From: Acidobacteriota bacterium | Lineage (GTDB): Bacteria > Acidobacteriota > Terriglobia > Acidiferrales > UBA7541 | DNA length: 64,000 nt | Direction of reading: 5' to 3' | NCBI GenBank assembly: GCA_003223245.1 | Contig: QHYI01000143.1 | Span: 1 to 64,000 of the forward strand | Part shown: positions 9,743 through 19,129 of the stretch, piece by piece | Position numbering within the stretch: position 1 is the stretch's first letter | Layout: every line of letters starts with the position of its first letter | Program-made: the position numbers and the translations under genes | Notes under the pieces: model-generated | Database searches by the model: none | Seen by the model: the letters and a program-made list of their open reading frames with translations, nothing else | What the model was told of the DNA's origin: nothing

Positions 9743-9774
9743 GGATTCCTCGTCGCTTCGCTCCGCGGAATGAC
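9743..9774. repeat. REP-like imperfect palindrome ggattcctcgtcgcttcgctccgcggaatgac
   Basis: Imperfect inverted repeat ATTCCtCG...CGcGGAAT between convergent genes; only one copy seen here. Confidence 0.35.
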
Positions 9775-9784
9775 CGTGCAGCCG

Positions 9785-10594
9785 TTAATGCGACATGGTG
9801 TAGATGACGGTGATATGCGTATCGATTTGCACGGGCTGGCCATTGAGAATCGTCGGCTTATAGCGCCATTGGCGTACGGCTTCGAGTGCGGAGGGAAAAA
9901 ACAGCGGATCTCCGCCAACAACTTCAAGAGACTGAATGGAACCGTCGGTGGCAATGATAGCGCGCAGTTCCACGCGGCCTTCTTTGTGAATTTGCCTCGC
10001 CAACGGCGGATAGGCCGGCTCGACGCGGTAAATCAGCATTGCGGGATCAAGGTGCGTCATACGAAGAATCGACGGACGGACAACATGGTGATCGGCTGGT
10101 GGTGGCGGGGGAACACTGCTTCGTGTGCCGGGAATCGGTATCAGTCCTCCTCCCAGTCCGCCCGGAATGCTTGGGCCCCCGCCAACGAGCGGCGCATCAT
10201 TAACGGCATCTTGGTCCGACCGTCGAGGGTCCCGTGTCACGATAGTGGGCGGAATGTTGGTTGGCGGACAAAAATGGCAAACATTCTGTTGCTGCCGGTG
10301 AATATGCTGCGCGCCCGTGTCGTGCGATGTGCCGTTATACCGAGAATAAGGCGGAATGGGCGTGGTGATAGGGACAGTGATTGGCTGTGACTTGCTAAAC
10401 AGGGGAAGCAAAATCAGCAGGCCGAGCACTGCGGTTTCTGTCACGATCGAGATTACGAGCGAGCGTCGGCGAACGCGGCGCTCGCGGCGGCGCTGCTCGG
10501 GGTCGCCTTCCACCAGGCAAACTCCCAACGAACCTAAACTTCGTTCTTTAACTTTTTGGGCTTCAGAAACGTTTCGAGATTCGAGTGGCATCAC
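9785..10594 (-). CDS. TonB family energy transducer
   Basis: Single TM, proline-rich linker, C-terminal VEPAYPPLARQIHKEGRVELRAIIATDGSIQSLEVVGGDPLFFPSALEAVRQWRYKP. Confidence 0.82.
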   Translation of the reverse strand: MMPLESRNVSEAQKVKERSLGSLGVCLVEGDPEQRRRERRVRRRSLVISIVTETAVLGLLILLPLFSKSQPITVPITTPIPPYSRYNGTSHDTGAQHIHRQQQNVCHFCPPTNIPPTIVTRDPRRSDQDAVNDAPLVGGGPSIPGGLGGGLIPIPGTRSSVPPPPPADHHVVRPSILRMTHLDPAMLIYRVEPAYPPLARQIHKEGRVELRAIIATDGSIQSLEVVGGDPLFFPSALEAVRQWRYKPTILNGQPVQIDTHITVIYTMSH

Positions 10595-11016
10595 GCACCT
10601 CTACAGTTTTTTTCCCTGCGAGGGTTTCTAGGCGTCCGGTAGCGTTTGGGGGGCGGCCAGGGGGACGCGCTCCAAGCGCGCCTCTTCAACAACTGGGTGT
10701 CCCACACGTTAGAGACCCGCAGAATCAAGCGACGCCGGCCTCCGGGAGGCTGCTCTCGTCCTCCAAGAGACCGGCGCCGCGCTCGCAGGGATGTGAGGTT
10801 GCGCGCGTCCTCCGAGCGTTGGACACCGCGGGGCAAAACAAGTTCCCGCGGCCGAGGGTTCTACTGAGGATCGCAAAATACAGAGTGGTGTGAGCAGTCA
10901 GATGGGGATGAGCAGCTTAAGCCCTGTGGGTTGAGCGAGATACGGAAAACTGTACCCCCATTACCCGTTTGTGCATCTTATTCTTTGAGGACGTGGATCC
11001 CAGGAGGTCGACTCCC

Positions 11017-11331
11017 ATGGACCGGCGTAATGTAGAAACCGTTGGCGTGCGCCGCACGGGGTGGGCCGCGATGGACCGCGATCCGCAGCTAGACAAGGTG
11101 GAATTCATCTGTCCGCACTGCGGCGCGCGGGATCAGAAGAATGCCCGACGGCAGCGTACTTTGTATCATTTCACGGACGGCTTTCTGCAGGACATGCAGG
11201 GCGAAGTGACTGTTTGCCATTCCTGCAAAAAGTCGCTGCGCGTGGTTCCCATTGTGATGGTGTACGATCAAGAGGAGGCGCGAAGGTTTGCAGCAGTCTT
11301 CTCCGATGAGCACTTGGTGACGGCGAACTGA
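11017..11331 (+). CDS. Small zinc-ribbon-like protein
   Basis: FICPHCGARDQ ... TVCHSCKKSL paired Cys motifs; AGGAGG before the ATG. Confidence 0.5.
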   Translation: MDRRNVETVGVRRTGWAAMDRDPQLDKVEFICPHCGARDQKNARRQRTLYHFTDGFLQDMQGEVTVCHSCKKSLRVVPIVMVYDQEEARRFAAVFSDEHLVTAN

Positions 11332-11363
11332 ACGGTTTGCTTACTGAGTTTTACTAAAGGGAT

Positions 11364-11399
11364 GCGGGGCGTGACCAGCGGCGCCCCGCCTTTATTTTA
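11364..11399 (+). terminator. Rho-independent terminator
   Basis: GCGGGGCG tgaccagcgg CGCCCCGC followed by ctttatttta. Confidence 0.7.
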
Positions 11400-11419
11400 T
11401 AGCTTCAGATAGTTAGCGG

Positions 11420-11758
11420 TTAGTGGCGGTCGTGATCGTGGTCATCCCAGTCGCGGTCGTTGTGCCAGCGGTGGCCGTCTTCATCCCACCAACGATGGTG
11501 TTCCTTCCAGCAGCGCTCGCGCGCTTCGCGCAGTTCATGGCGTGCATGATCGGCTTGCCGGCTGTTCCAACCATGGTGCTCGAGGGCTTCGTGCAGTTTG
11601 TGATCGGCTTTGGCGACGCGCCGCTGACAGCGGTTATAGTCGTCGTAGCCGTGGGCGACAGCGCGCGGCGTCGCCACGAATGCCAACAGGCCAAACATCG
11701 CCGCGGCGGCGAGCAGCGAGCGTCGCAAGAACTTCTTCTCTCCCGTATGGGTGGTCAT
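11420..11758 (-). CDS. Secreted small protein with His/Asp/Trp-rich C-terminus
   Basis: Signal peptide then RRVAKADHKLHEALEHHG; tail HHRWWDEDGHRWHNDRDWDDHDHDRH. Confidence 0.55.
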   Translation of the reverse strand: MTTHTGEKKFLRRSLLAAAAMFGLLAFVATPRAVAHGYDDYNRCQRRVAKADHKLHEALEHHGWNSRQADHARHELREARERCWKEHHRWWDEDGHRWHNDRDWDDHDHDRH

Positions 11759-11921
11759 GTGTCTCCATCCTCTCGTAATTTCCCCGACTGGGATGGGGCA
11801 TTTGTCCCTGCTGGATCAAACACCGTCGCGCGGAGAATGTAGCGAGCGCGTTATTGTCGTCGTGGATCAACTGCAAATAAAGATACTTAGCGAGGCTCGT
11901 GCCGCAAATCCCCGGGGCCCT

Positions 11922-12797
11922 TTAGTAGGCCTGCAGGAACGGATCAACGTTCATGTGGTATTTTTCGAGGCCGGCGCGCACGCGGTCAAAGGCTTCGTCC
12001 ACAGTATCGGCAAACTGCAGCATTTCGTATTCGCTTTCGTTGATCGTGCCCCAGCGAACCATGGCCTTCCAATTCAGGACGTCGTCCCAGTATCTGCGGC
12101 CGTAAATCAAAATCAAATTGCGCTTGGGCAGCTTGCCGGTTTGCAGCAGCGTGAGCACTTCCCAAAGCTCGTCCATGGTGCCAAAGCCGCCGGGAAAAAC
12201 GATCAGCGCTTTGGCAATTTGCGCGAACCAGAGTTTGCGCATGAAGAAGTACTTGAAATTGAAGCTCAGCTCCGGGCTGATATAAGGATTCGCGAACTGC
12301 TCGTGCGGCAATTCAATGGACAGGCCAATGGATTTGCCGCCTGCTTCGTAAGCGCCGCGATTCGCGGCTTCCATGATGCCGGGGCCGCCGCCGGAACAGA
12401 CGACGAAGCGGCGCGGATTGGGACCAAGCGTTAGCGCCCAACTCGTGAGTTTGTGCGAGAGCTGCCGCGCCTCTTCGTAGTACCGGGACATTTCCAGAGA
12501 GCTTTTAGCGCTCCGCAGACAGGCGCGGTGGTGGTGCAATTCCTCTGCCGACATTTTGCCGGTCTTCATCCGCTTCAGCCGCGTGTAGCGCGCCTGCGCG
12601 GTTTCGTGCGACTCGATGCGCGCCGAACCGAACATCACGATGGTGTCGCCGATGCCCTCGTTCTTGAGCTGCACTAGAGGATGGATGTATTCGCCGAGAA
12701 TGCGAATCGGCCGTGCCGGCACGCTGTTCAGGAACTTCCGGTCCTCGTGGGTAACCCTGGGCGCGTGCTGGGGCTTCAATTTTTTGCCGTCGGGCAT
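11922..12797 (-). CDS. LOG family protein (TIGR00730-like)
   Basis: VCSGGGPGIMEAANRGAYEAGG and IVFPGGFGTMDELWEVLTLLQ motifs. Confidence 0.88.
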   Translation of the reverse strand: MPDGKKLKPQHAPRVTHEDRKFLNSVPARPIRILGEYIHPLVQLKNEGIGDTIVMFGSARIESHETAQARYTRLKRMKTGKMSAEELHHHRACLRSAKSSLEMSRYYEEARQLSHKLTSWALTLGPNPRRFVVCSGGGPGIMEAANRGAYEAGGKSIGLSIELPHEQFANPYISPELSFNFKYFFMRKLWFAQIAKALIVFPGGFGTMDELWEVLTLLQTGKLPKRNLILIYGRRYWDDVLNWKAMVRWGTINESEYEMLQFADTVDEAFDRVRAGLEKYHMNVDPFLQAY

Positions 12798-12929
12798 GTG
12801 TCTTTTCTCCAGAAAGCACGAACTTTGATTGTAGGGATTCCAGGCGGTTTGCGGCAACGTCTTCCCGCCAGGCTGCGTCGAAATGAGTAAACTGGGTCAG
12901 GGAATGGCCAAACGGAACTTCGGCGCGGG

Positions 12930-14090
12930 ATGGAGAGCATGAATGGGATAAGACAACTGAGTGGCCGAGCGATAGGGTCCCTTCTGACCGTTCTGCTCGC
13001 GGCAGGGATGTCGCTAGCGCAAGCGCCGACGGGGCCGCTTCCGCCGAAGCCAGGCGTTCCGATACAGCAGCCTCCCGGGAACGAAATCAAGGTGCAGGTG
13101 GCGCTGGTGACCACTCCCGTGACCGTGCGCGATCAGCGCGGTGGCATGGTGCATGACCTGGAAGCCAAGGATTTTCAGGTGACCGACAACGGGATCGCGC
13201 AAAGGATTTCGCATTTCGATTTGGGCGGCGATCCCCTCTCTCTCGTGATTTTAGTGGAGACGGCGTCGCGCATCGAGCCGCTGATGCCCGAAATCCGCAA
13301 GACTGGGATTCTTTTCACGCAAACGGTGATGGGACCGACGGGTGAAGCAGCGGTGGTGGGCTTCAACGATTCGGTGGACAAGCTGCAGGACTTCACCAGC
13401 AACGCCGACAAAATCGAAAACACAATTGCGAATTTGAAAGCGGGAACCTCCGGCTCGAGGCTGTACGACGCCATGGCGGCAGGCGTCGAAATGCTTTCCG
13501 ACCGCCCGCAAGCCACGGCGGAAAAGCCGGGACGGCGGCGCGTGCTCCTGATTCTATCGGAAGCCGTGGACAAGGGAAGCCAGAAGACCCTGGGAGAAGT
13601 GCTGCGTCAGGCGCAACTGGCCAACGTGACGATTTACGGCGTGGGGCTTTCGACGACGCGCGCCGAGTTGCAATCGAAGCCCAAGCCTCCTGAGCGGCCT
13701 AACCTGCCGGTGGGCTCAGTCCCGCCGCCGCCCGGCGTTCCGGCAACGCCGACTTACGAAGACAACTACCGCTACGGCAGCGCCGATTTGATGGCCGCCG
13801 TGGTCTGGCTGGTGCAGCATATTCACGGTCAGGTGAATGGCAACCCGTTAGAAGTAGCGGCTGCAGCTACCGGGGGCGCAAGCCTGTCCACGTTCCGTGA
13901 CCGCTCCATCGAGAACGCCATTGACGAAATTGGCGGGGAGCTGCACTCGCAGTACACGCTCAGCTACATGCCGACCGACGGCGATGCGGCCGGCTACCAC
14001 GAAATCAAAGTGTCATTGCTTCGCAACGACGCGAAGAGCCTGAAAATCCGCGCCCGGCCGGGATACTACCTCGCGCCGCCGGAAGGTTAA
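12930..14090 (+). CDS. VWA domain-containing protein (VWFA-related acidobacterial domain)
   Basis: VTVRDQRGGMVHDLEAKDFQVTDNGIAQRISHF followed by a VWA fold. Confidence 0.87.
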   Translation: MESMNGIRQLSGRAIGSLLTVLLAAGMSLAQAPTGPLPPKPGVPIQQPPGNEIKVQVALVTTPVTVRDQRGGMVHDLEAKDFQVTDNGIAQRISHFDLGGDPLSLVILVETASRIEPLMPEIRKTGILFTQTVMGPTGEAAVVGFNDSVDKLQDFTSNADKIENTIANLKAGTSGSRLYDAMAAGVEMLSDRPQATAEKPGRRRVLLILSEAVDKGSQKTLGEVLRQAQLANVTIYGVGLSTTRAELQSKPKPPERPNLPVGSVPPPPGVPATPTYEDNYRYGSADLMAAVVWLVQHIHGQVNGNPLEVAAAATGGASLSTFRDRSIENAIDEIGGELHSQYTLSYMPTDGDAAGYHEIKVSLLRNDAKSLKIRARPGYYLAPPEG

Positions 14091-14103
14091 GCTTCTTAAA
14101 ACT

Positions 14104-14475
14104 TTACGCGATTTGTTTCCAGAAGGTGCCGTCGCGGAAAGTAACGAGCGCGTCTTTGCGCGCATCCCAGCGCAAATAATGCAGCGTATGCAGGTGTTCG
14201 GTGTGCGCCTCGCGGCTGGCCCAAACTTCGTGGAGCAGATAGCTGCCAGGCTGCTCGACCGAGGCGTGCAGGTCAAAAGTGAGGCAGCCCTCTTCTTTAC
14301 GGGATGGGCCGATCAAGGCGCGCAGTTCGGCTTCAAGCAGGAGTTCCTGGCCTTCGCGGGCGCGCAAAACGACCATGCGAGTGACCGCCTCTTTCGGCAG
14401 CTTCCCGCCAGACGATGCCTTCTTGCGCGCCTTTGGTCGAGCAGGCCTCCGGGCCTTGGTTTTGCGCTTGGGCAT
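14104..14475 (-). CDS. Antibiotic biosynthesis monooxygenase (ABM)-like protein
   Basis: RMVVLRAREGQELLLEAELRALIGPSRKEEGCLTFDLHASVEQPGSYLLHEVWASREAHTEHL. Confidence 0.6.
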   Translation of the reverse strand: MPKRKTKARRPARPKARKKASSGGKLPKEAVTRMVVLRAREGQELLLEAELRALIGPSRKEEGCLTFDLHASVEQPGSYLLHEVWASREAHTEHLHTLHYLRWDARKDALVTFRDGTFWKQIA

Positions 14476-14696
14476 AGTGCCGGGGATTGTAGCGCAGATT
14501 GCTTCCCGCGCAAGCAATAGTGGAACAGATTCTTATCACCAGGGACGCGCTAACTAGCCAGAGGCTCCCGCCCTGATACCCCCGAGAAGCCAGCAGCCAG
14601 AGACACCGCCAAAGGCTAACGAGCACAAAATTCTCGTTGGGGCCCCAATAACCGTCTAAAGCGCGCCCCTACCGGGTAAAGCGAACCCCACAGAGG

Positions 14697-17600
14697 CTAG
14701 TGTGCTGCGTCTTTGCGGCCGGCGTTGAGGCTGTCGTAGTTCAGGATGGTGTTCAGTACCATCGAATAGGTCCCCCAAGTCTCGCCGCGATAAACGGGAT
14801 TGATGGAAAACAGAACGACGTGGCCTTTGCCGGAGGGCGCATCGACAACGGCAGGATGCTCGGCGATTTCCTCGCCGCCTTCCACCAGGCCGGAAATCAG
14901 CAGCTCTTTGCTATCCGCATAGCGAAAGATCACGCGCGGCCGGAGGGCCGGCGGAATCACGCGGAAGCCGTTCCGCCTCTGCTCCTCCAACACCGGCGGC
15001 GATTCCCAAATTTCGGATTTGGGCTCTTCGGGCGCTTCCACGCCAACGCGGCCGACGGTAAAGTCCGGGTCGTCCATGCCGCCGCGGCCAGTGGGTCGTG
15101 CGTGCATTTCCGGGCCGAGGCGCCGCCGGCCGCGTTGTCCCGCGATACTGCTAAGGGAAAAGATCGGTCCGTTGTCACAATAGGCCGCGCCCTTTTCGTC
15201 GTACCCGTAGGCGATGGGGCTGGCATCATCCACGAGGCGCGTGCCCACCACCGAGCCGACAATTTTCATTCTGTTGGCATTTTGCGTGCCGACGCCGTCC
15301 GCGAATCCGAGGGAAAGCGCAAGCGAGGAAGTGTCGGTAGCCGTCAGGAGCACGCCGCCCTTTTGCACAAATTCGTGCAAGCGCGCGACGCCGTCCCAGC
15401 CCAGGCCGGGGCGCAGGTCGTCGGTCGAGTCATTTTTGCCAACGAGGTTCGGCGTTTCAGGAGTGTTCTTCCACGGCAGCGGGTTGCCCCAACTGGTCGG
15501 AATGCCGTTGACGACGGCATTCACGCCGGCGTTGTAGCCAACGGGCGGAAACAGAATCACGTCGTACTTGGCGTTCAAGTCAGGGATTTTCGCTACGGCT
15601 TGCGTGCTCATGTAATCGTAGGGAATCCCCAGCTTGTCGAGCGCGAGGCGCCACCAGCCTTCGGTCTGCGTGCTCAGCCAGGTATGCACAAAGGCGATGC
15701 GCGCGGCGCGAACCGGATGCGTCTTCACGCTGGGCGCGGCAGGAAGCGCCGTGACTTGCACGCCGAGTTCGCTAGCGGTGCGGTCGAGGCCGGCGCGGTT
15801 GACGTTTCGAACGAGGAACGCACCGCGGTTGAATTTCTTCCCGGCGCTTTCGAATGGTTCTTCCGCCGCATCGATGCCGGCATCGCCGAGCTTATAGCGC
15901 AGTGTAGCAAGCGCGGGCTCCGCGTTGTTGTTGATGGCGAACACAGCCCCGTCGCCCTTCACGCCACCTGGCGCGCGGACTTCCGTCACGCGGTCCACCG
16001 GCACTTCGAGAACTCTTGTGTCGGTTACGCGTGTCACTTGGACATGGAAGAGTTCGCCGAAGGTCCAGCCGGTATCGTCATAAGGAGTTTTCTGCGGATC
16101 GTCCGGGCTCCAGTACTGCTGATCCAGCAAGGCGTCCGCGATGCGGGAATACGGCTGGTCCATGCGAATGAGGTAGCTGCCCGCAGGAAACGCTCGCGTT
16201 GTTGAGGCCGTCGACTCGGCTTTCGCTTCTTTCTTCTCTTTCCCCTTGGCCGCCTCCGGGGACTTTTTCGCGGGCAGCGTCACGGTGAACGCCGATTTCG
16301 CGCGCGAGATTTCCACTGCTTGCTTCTGCAACACCTGCAAAAGCTCGGCCTGCAAGCCCGGACGCGGATCGTCGGCCGAAAGAACGTACGCCGCGGGTCC
16401 TTCCTCGGACGGCTTGCTGACGGAACGTTTCGCCTTCAGGTAAAAATTCTTCAGAAAGCGCCGCTTGTTCTCCGTAAAGAAATGCAGCGAAGTGAGCAGG
16501 CCTGTCTCTTCGTAATTGTTGTTGTCGCGCTGCGACCAAAGCACTTTGGGAAGCGGCGGATTCTGCCGGTACCAGGTGCGCGCGTACTCTTCGGGCTCGC
16601 GCGTGCGTGCTTCGGTGTCTGCGCCGCCGTTGCCGAACGTTTCGTAGAGCCGGCTGATGCCGTTGTGCAGGGCCGCGATGAACATCAGATAGCCGGGCGA
16701 CCACGTGTCGAAATCACCATGCGCGAAGACGCCGGGCATCCCGAACTTGGTCATGGCCGCGACGTTGTTCCAGCCAATGATTTGCCATTCGTCCGCCAGA
16801 ATCGGATCGATCCACGCATTGTACGGCTCGTCGCCTATGGTGTTGTCGTAAAGATACGGCACGGACTCGTGGAGATCGTGCAGGACTTGCGCTTTCCAGT
16901 TGACGTATGTGTTCAAAACATTTTCGGTGAGTTTCAGCGTGACGCCCATGGCGTCGCGATTGTTGTCGTGCGCCACGTATTTGCCCCAATACACGAGCCA
17001 GGGATAAAACTCTTTCGGGTGCGCGCGGTGCCATCTGTAGATGTCCACCATGCGGTCGCGGCCGTCGACTTCCACGACGGGCGTGATGAGCGTGATCGTG
17101 CCGTCGCGAATTTCCTTGATGTACGGGCTTTCATCCACGGCCAGACGGTAGGCCAGCTCCATCAGCGCCGTGGGCGCACCAGTTTCCGGTGAATGAATCG
17201 TGCCGGTGATGTAATAAATCGGCACGGCTTGCCCGACGAGCGCGTCGGCTTCGGCGTCGTCGAGCGTGATGGTGCGCGGATCGGCAAGTTTTGCGAGGCG
17301 CGCGCGGTTTTCCTCGAGATTTTTCAGATTGTCTTCCGAGGAAACCGCCACGGCGATCATCTCGCGGCCTTCTTCGGTCTTCCCGATGGAGAAAACTCTT
17401 ACGCGCGGGCTGGCTTTCTCGAGCAGGCGCATGTATTTGTACACATCTTCCGCGTAAGGCAGGATACCCGGCGCGCCGGAGACGTCGCCCAGCACGGCTT
17501 GCGGCGTCGGCACGTTCTTTGAGGCTGGCAGATAGTCCACCAGCGGCGAAGTGAAATAAAGCTCGGTAGTGTACTTGTGGATTTTCTCCGTGTACGCCGC

Positions 17601-17720
17601 GTCTACGGGCTGCTTGGGATCGCGGCCCGGCGGCGTCTCACCATCGGCCAGCGCACCAGGCACAGAGGTGCAGCCGAGAATTGCAACAAGCGCAAGCTTC
17701 GACCAGAACAGACGATTCAT
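14697..17720 (-). CDS. Secreted M14-family zinc carboxypeptidase
   Basis: 1007 aa; signal peptide; GKTEEGREMIAVAVS, TGTIHSPETGAPTALMELAY, VDGRDRMVDIYRWHR. Confidence 0.85.
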   Translation of the reverse strand: MNRLFWSKLALVAILGCTSVPGALADGETPPGRDPKQPVDAAYTEKIHKYTTELYFTSPLVDYLPASKNVPTPQAVLGDVSGAPGILPYAEDVYKYMRLLEKASPRVRVFSIGKTEEGREMIAVAVSSEDNLKNLEENRARLAKLADPRTITLDDAEADALVGQAVPIYYITGTIHSPETGAPTALMELAYRLAVDESPYIKEIRDGTITLITPVVEVDGRDRMVDIYRWHRAHPKEFYPWLVYWGKYVAHDNNRDAMGVTLKLTENVLNTYVNWKAQVLHDLHESVPYLYDNTIGDEPYNAWIDPILADEWQIIGWNNVAAMTKFGMPGVFAHGDFDTWSPGYLMFIAALHNGISRLYETFGNGGADTEARTREPEEYARTWYRQNPPLPKVLWSQRDNNNYEETGLLTSLHFFTENKRRFLKNFYLKAKRSVSKPSEEGPAAYVLSADDPRPGLQAELLQVLQKQAVEISRAKSAFTVTLPAKKSPEAAKGKEKKEAKAESTASTTRAFPAGSYLIRMDQPYSRIADALLDQQYWSPDDPQKTPYDDTGWTFGELFHVQVTRVTDTRVLEVPVDRVTEVRAPGGVKGDGAVFAINNNAEPALATLRYKLGDAGIDAAEEPFESAGKKFNRGAFLVRNVNRAGLDRTASELGVQVTALPAAPSVKTHPVRAARIAFVHTWLSTQTEGWWRLALDKLGIPYDYMSTQAVAKIPDLNAKYDVILFPPVGYNAGVNAVVNGIPTSWGNPLPWKNTPETPNLVGKNDSTDDLRPGLGWDGVARLHEFVQKGGVLLTATDTSSLALSLGFADGVGTQNANRMKIVGSVVGTRLVDDASPIAYGYDEKGAAYCDNGPIFSLSSIAGQRGRRRLGPEMHARPTGRGGMDDPDFTVGRVGVEAPEEPKSEIWESPPVLEEQRRNGFRVIPPALRPRVIFRYADSKELLISGLVEGGEEIAEHPAVVDAPSGKGHVVLFSINPVYRGETWGTYSMVLNTILNYDSLNAGRKDAAH

Positions 17721-17801
17721 GGTGCATCTCCTGTTTCAAAGGGAAGAGGCAGATTCTAACTCACTTGGACGCGCGCGAAGATATTTTCCGATAGGAGCGA
17801 G

Positions 17802-19004
17802 TCAATCGAGCGGAAGAAACGCGAGGCAGACCGGCGAAGGCACTTCCACGGAATCCCCCGTGGACGTGAGCGCGCCTGTCTTTGCGTTAATGCGGAAGGT
17901 GACGATTTTGTCGGAGAGTTGGTCCTCGGCCAGCAGATAGTTGCCGGAGGGGTCGATCGCGAAATGCCGAGGCTCCTTGCCCTCGACGGAGAAATCGCCC
18001 GCCAGCGCGAGCTTGCCGGTATGCGGGTCGATGTGGAACAGCGCGATGGAGTCGCGGCCGCGATTCGAGGCGTACAGGAATTTGCCATTCGGGTGAATCG
18101 CGATTTCCGCCGCATCGTTTCTCCCGGAGAACCCCTGGGGCAGCGCCGAGATTTTCTGGTACGAGGTCGGCACAAAATCATCGGTGCCGGTCATGTCGAA
18201 CGCCGTAACCGTGGATTGCAGCTCGCCGAGAACATACATTTGCGCACCATTGCTCGAGAATACGGCGTGCCGCGGGCCTGTGCCAGGGGCCAGCTTGGCG
18301 GACTCATCAAGCGAGGAATGCGACCGTTCGCTTCGTATAGGGCCCGCAGTCAGGGTACCTTTCGTGGCATCGAACCCATAATGCAAAACGCGATCGAGAC
18401 CTAAATCGGCGACATATGCAGAGCGATTGTCGATGGACGTTTCGATCCAGTGCGCGTGCGGGCCTTCCTGGCGTTGTTTGTTGGGGCCAAGTGTGCCTTC
18501 GTCGCGAACATTTGCGGTGACGGCGCCGAGCTTGCCGTCGGCGCCGATGGGAAATACCAGGACATTGCCGGACGTGTAGTCGGCGACGAGGACGTATTTT
18601 CCTCGGCGGTCAAACGAAAGGTAACAGGGATCTTCACCGAGCGCGGGCAGTTGGTTCAGCAGCGTCAGCTTTCCTGCCTTCGTATCGATTTCGAACGCGC
18701 TGACCATACTGTTCTTTCCAGCTTCGTTCACCGCGTACAGGAATTTCCGGTTGGGATGAATCGCGACCCAGGAAGGATCCTGCGTTTCCCCGGCTACGCC
18801 GCCAATCGGCGTGAGCTTGCCGGAATTTGCAGCGTACCGAAAAGCATAGATGCCCTTGCTCGCGGTCTTGGTGGTGTACGTACCGACGAACGCCAGGTAA
18901 TTCTTCTTTGTACCGGATTTTTCTTGGCCCTGCGCGGGAACCAGCGCGAACGCTGCGCCGAACAGTACGAGGAGAAACGGAAAAGCTCTTGGTGTGATTT
19001 TCAT
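17802..19004 (-). CDS. Lactonase family protein (6-phosphogluconolactonase-like beta-propeller)
   Basis: Signal peptide; VGTYTTKTASKGIYAFRY and repeated AIHPNGKFLYASNRG propeller motifs. Confidence 0.83.
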   Translation of the reverse strand: MKITPRAFPFLLVLFGAAFALVPAQGQEKSGTKKNYLAFVGTYTTKTASKGIYAFRYAANSGKLTPIGGVAGETQDPSWVAIHPNRKFLYAVNEAGKNSMVSAFEIDTKAGKLTLLNQLPALGEDPCYLSFDRRGKYVLVADYTSGNVLVFPIGADGKLGAVTANVRDEGTLGPNKQRQEGPHAHWIETSIDNRSAYVADLGLDRVLHYGFDATKGTLTAGPIRSERSHSSLDESAKLAPGTGPRHAVFSSNGAQMYVLGELQSTVTAFDMTGTDDFVPTSYQKISALPQGFSGRNDAAEIAIHPNGKFLYASNRGRDSIALFHIDPHTGKLALAGDFSVEGKEPRHFAIDPSGNYLLAEDQLSDKIVTFRINAKTGALTSTGDSVEVPSPVCLAFLPLD

Positions 19005-19129
19005 GACCGGTAGTGTAACGCAAGCTGGGTTTTGGAGTGCGGCGGCTTGCTGCCGCTTTTCTTCCGTCCACGATTTCCTGTGGGATTCAAAGATCCGCGC
19101 TTCCAATGGTTCCGTGGAGAGAATCGCAG

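Noticed and set aside
10632-10900. GC-rich palindromic stretch after the TonB gene start
   Set aside because: Short palindromes only (for example gcctccgggaggc); no repeat or gene structure could be supported.
14700-16205. 501-aa plus-strand ORF
   Set aside because: Antisense shadow of the M14 carboxypeptidase; no recognisable motifs.
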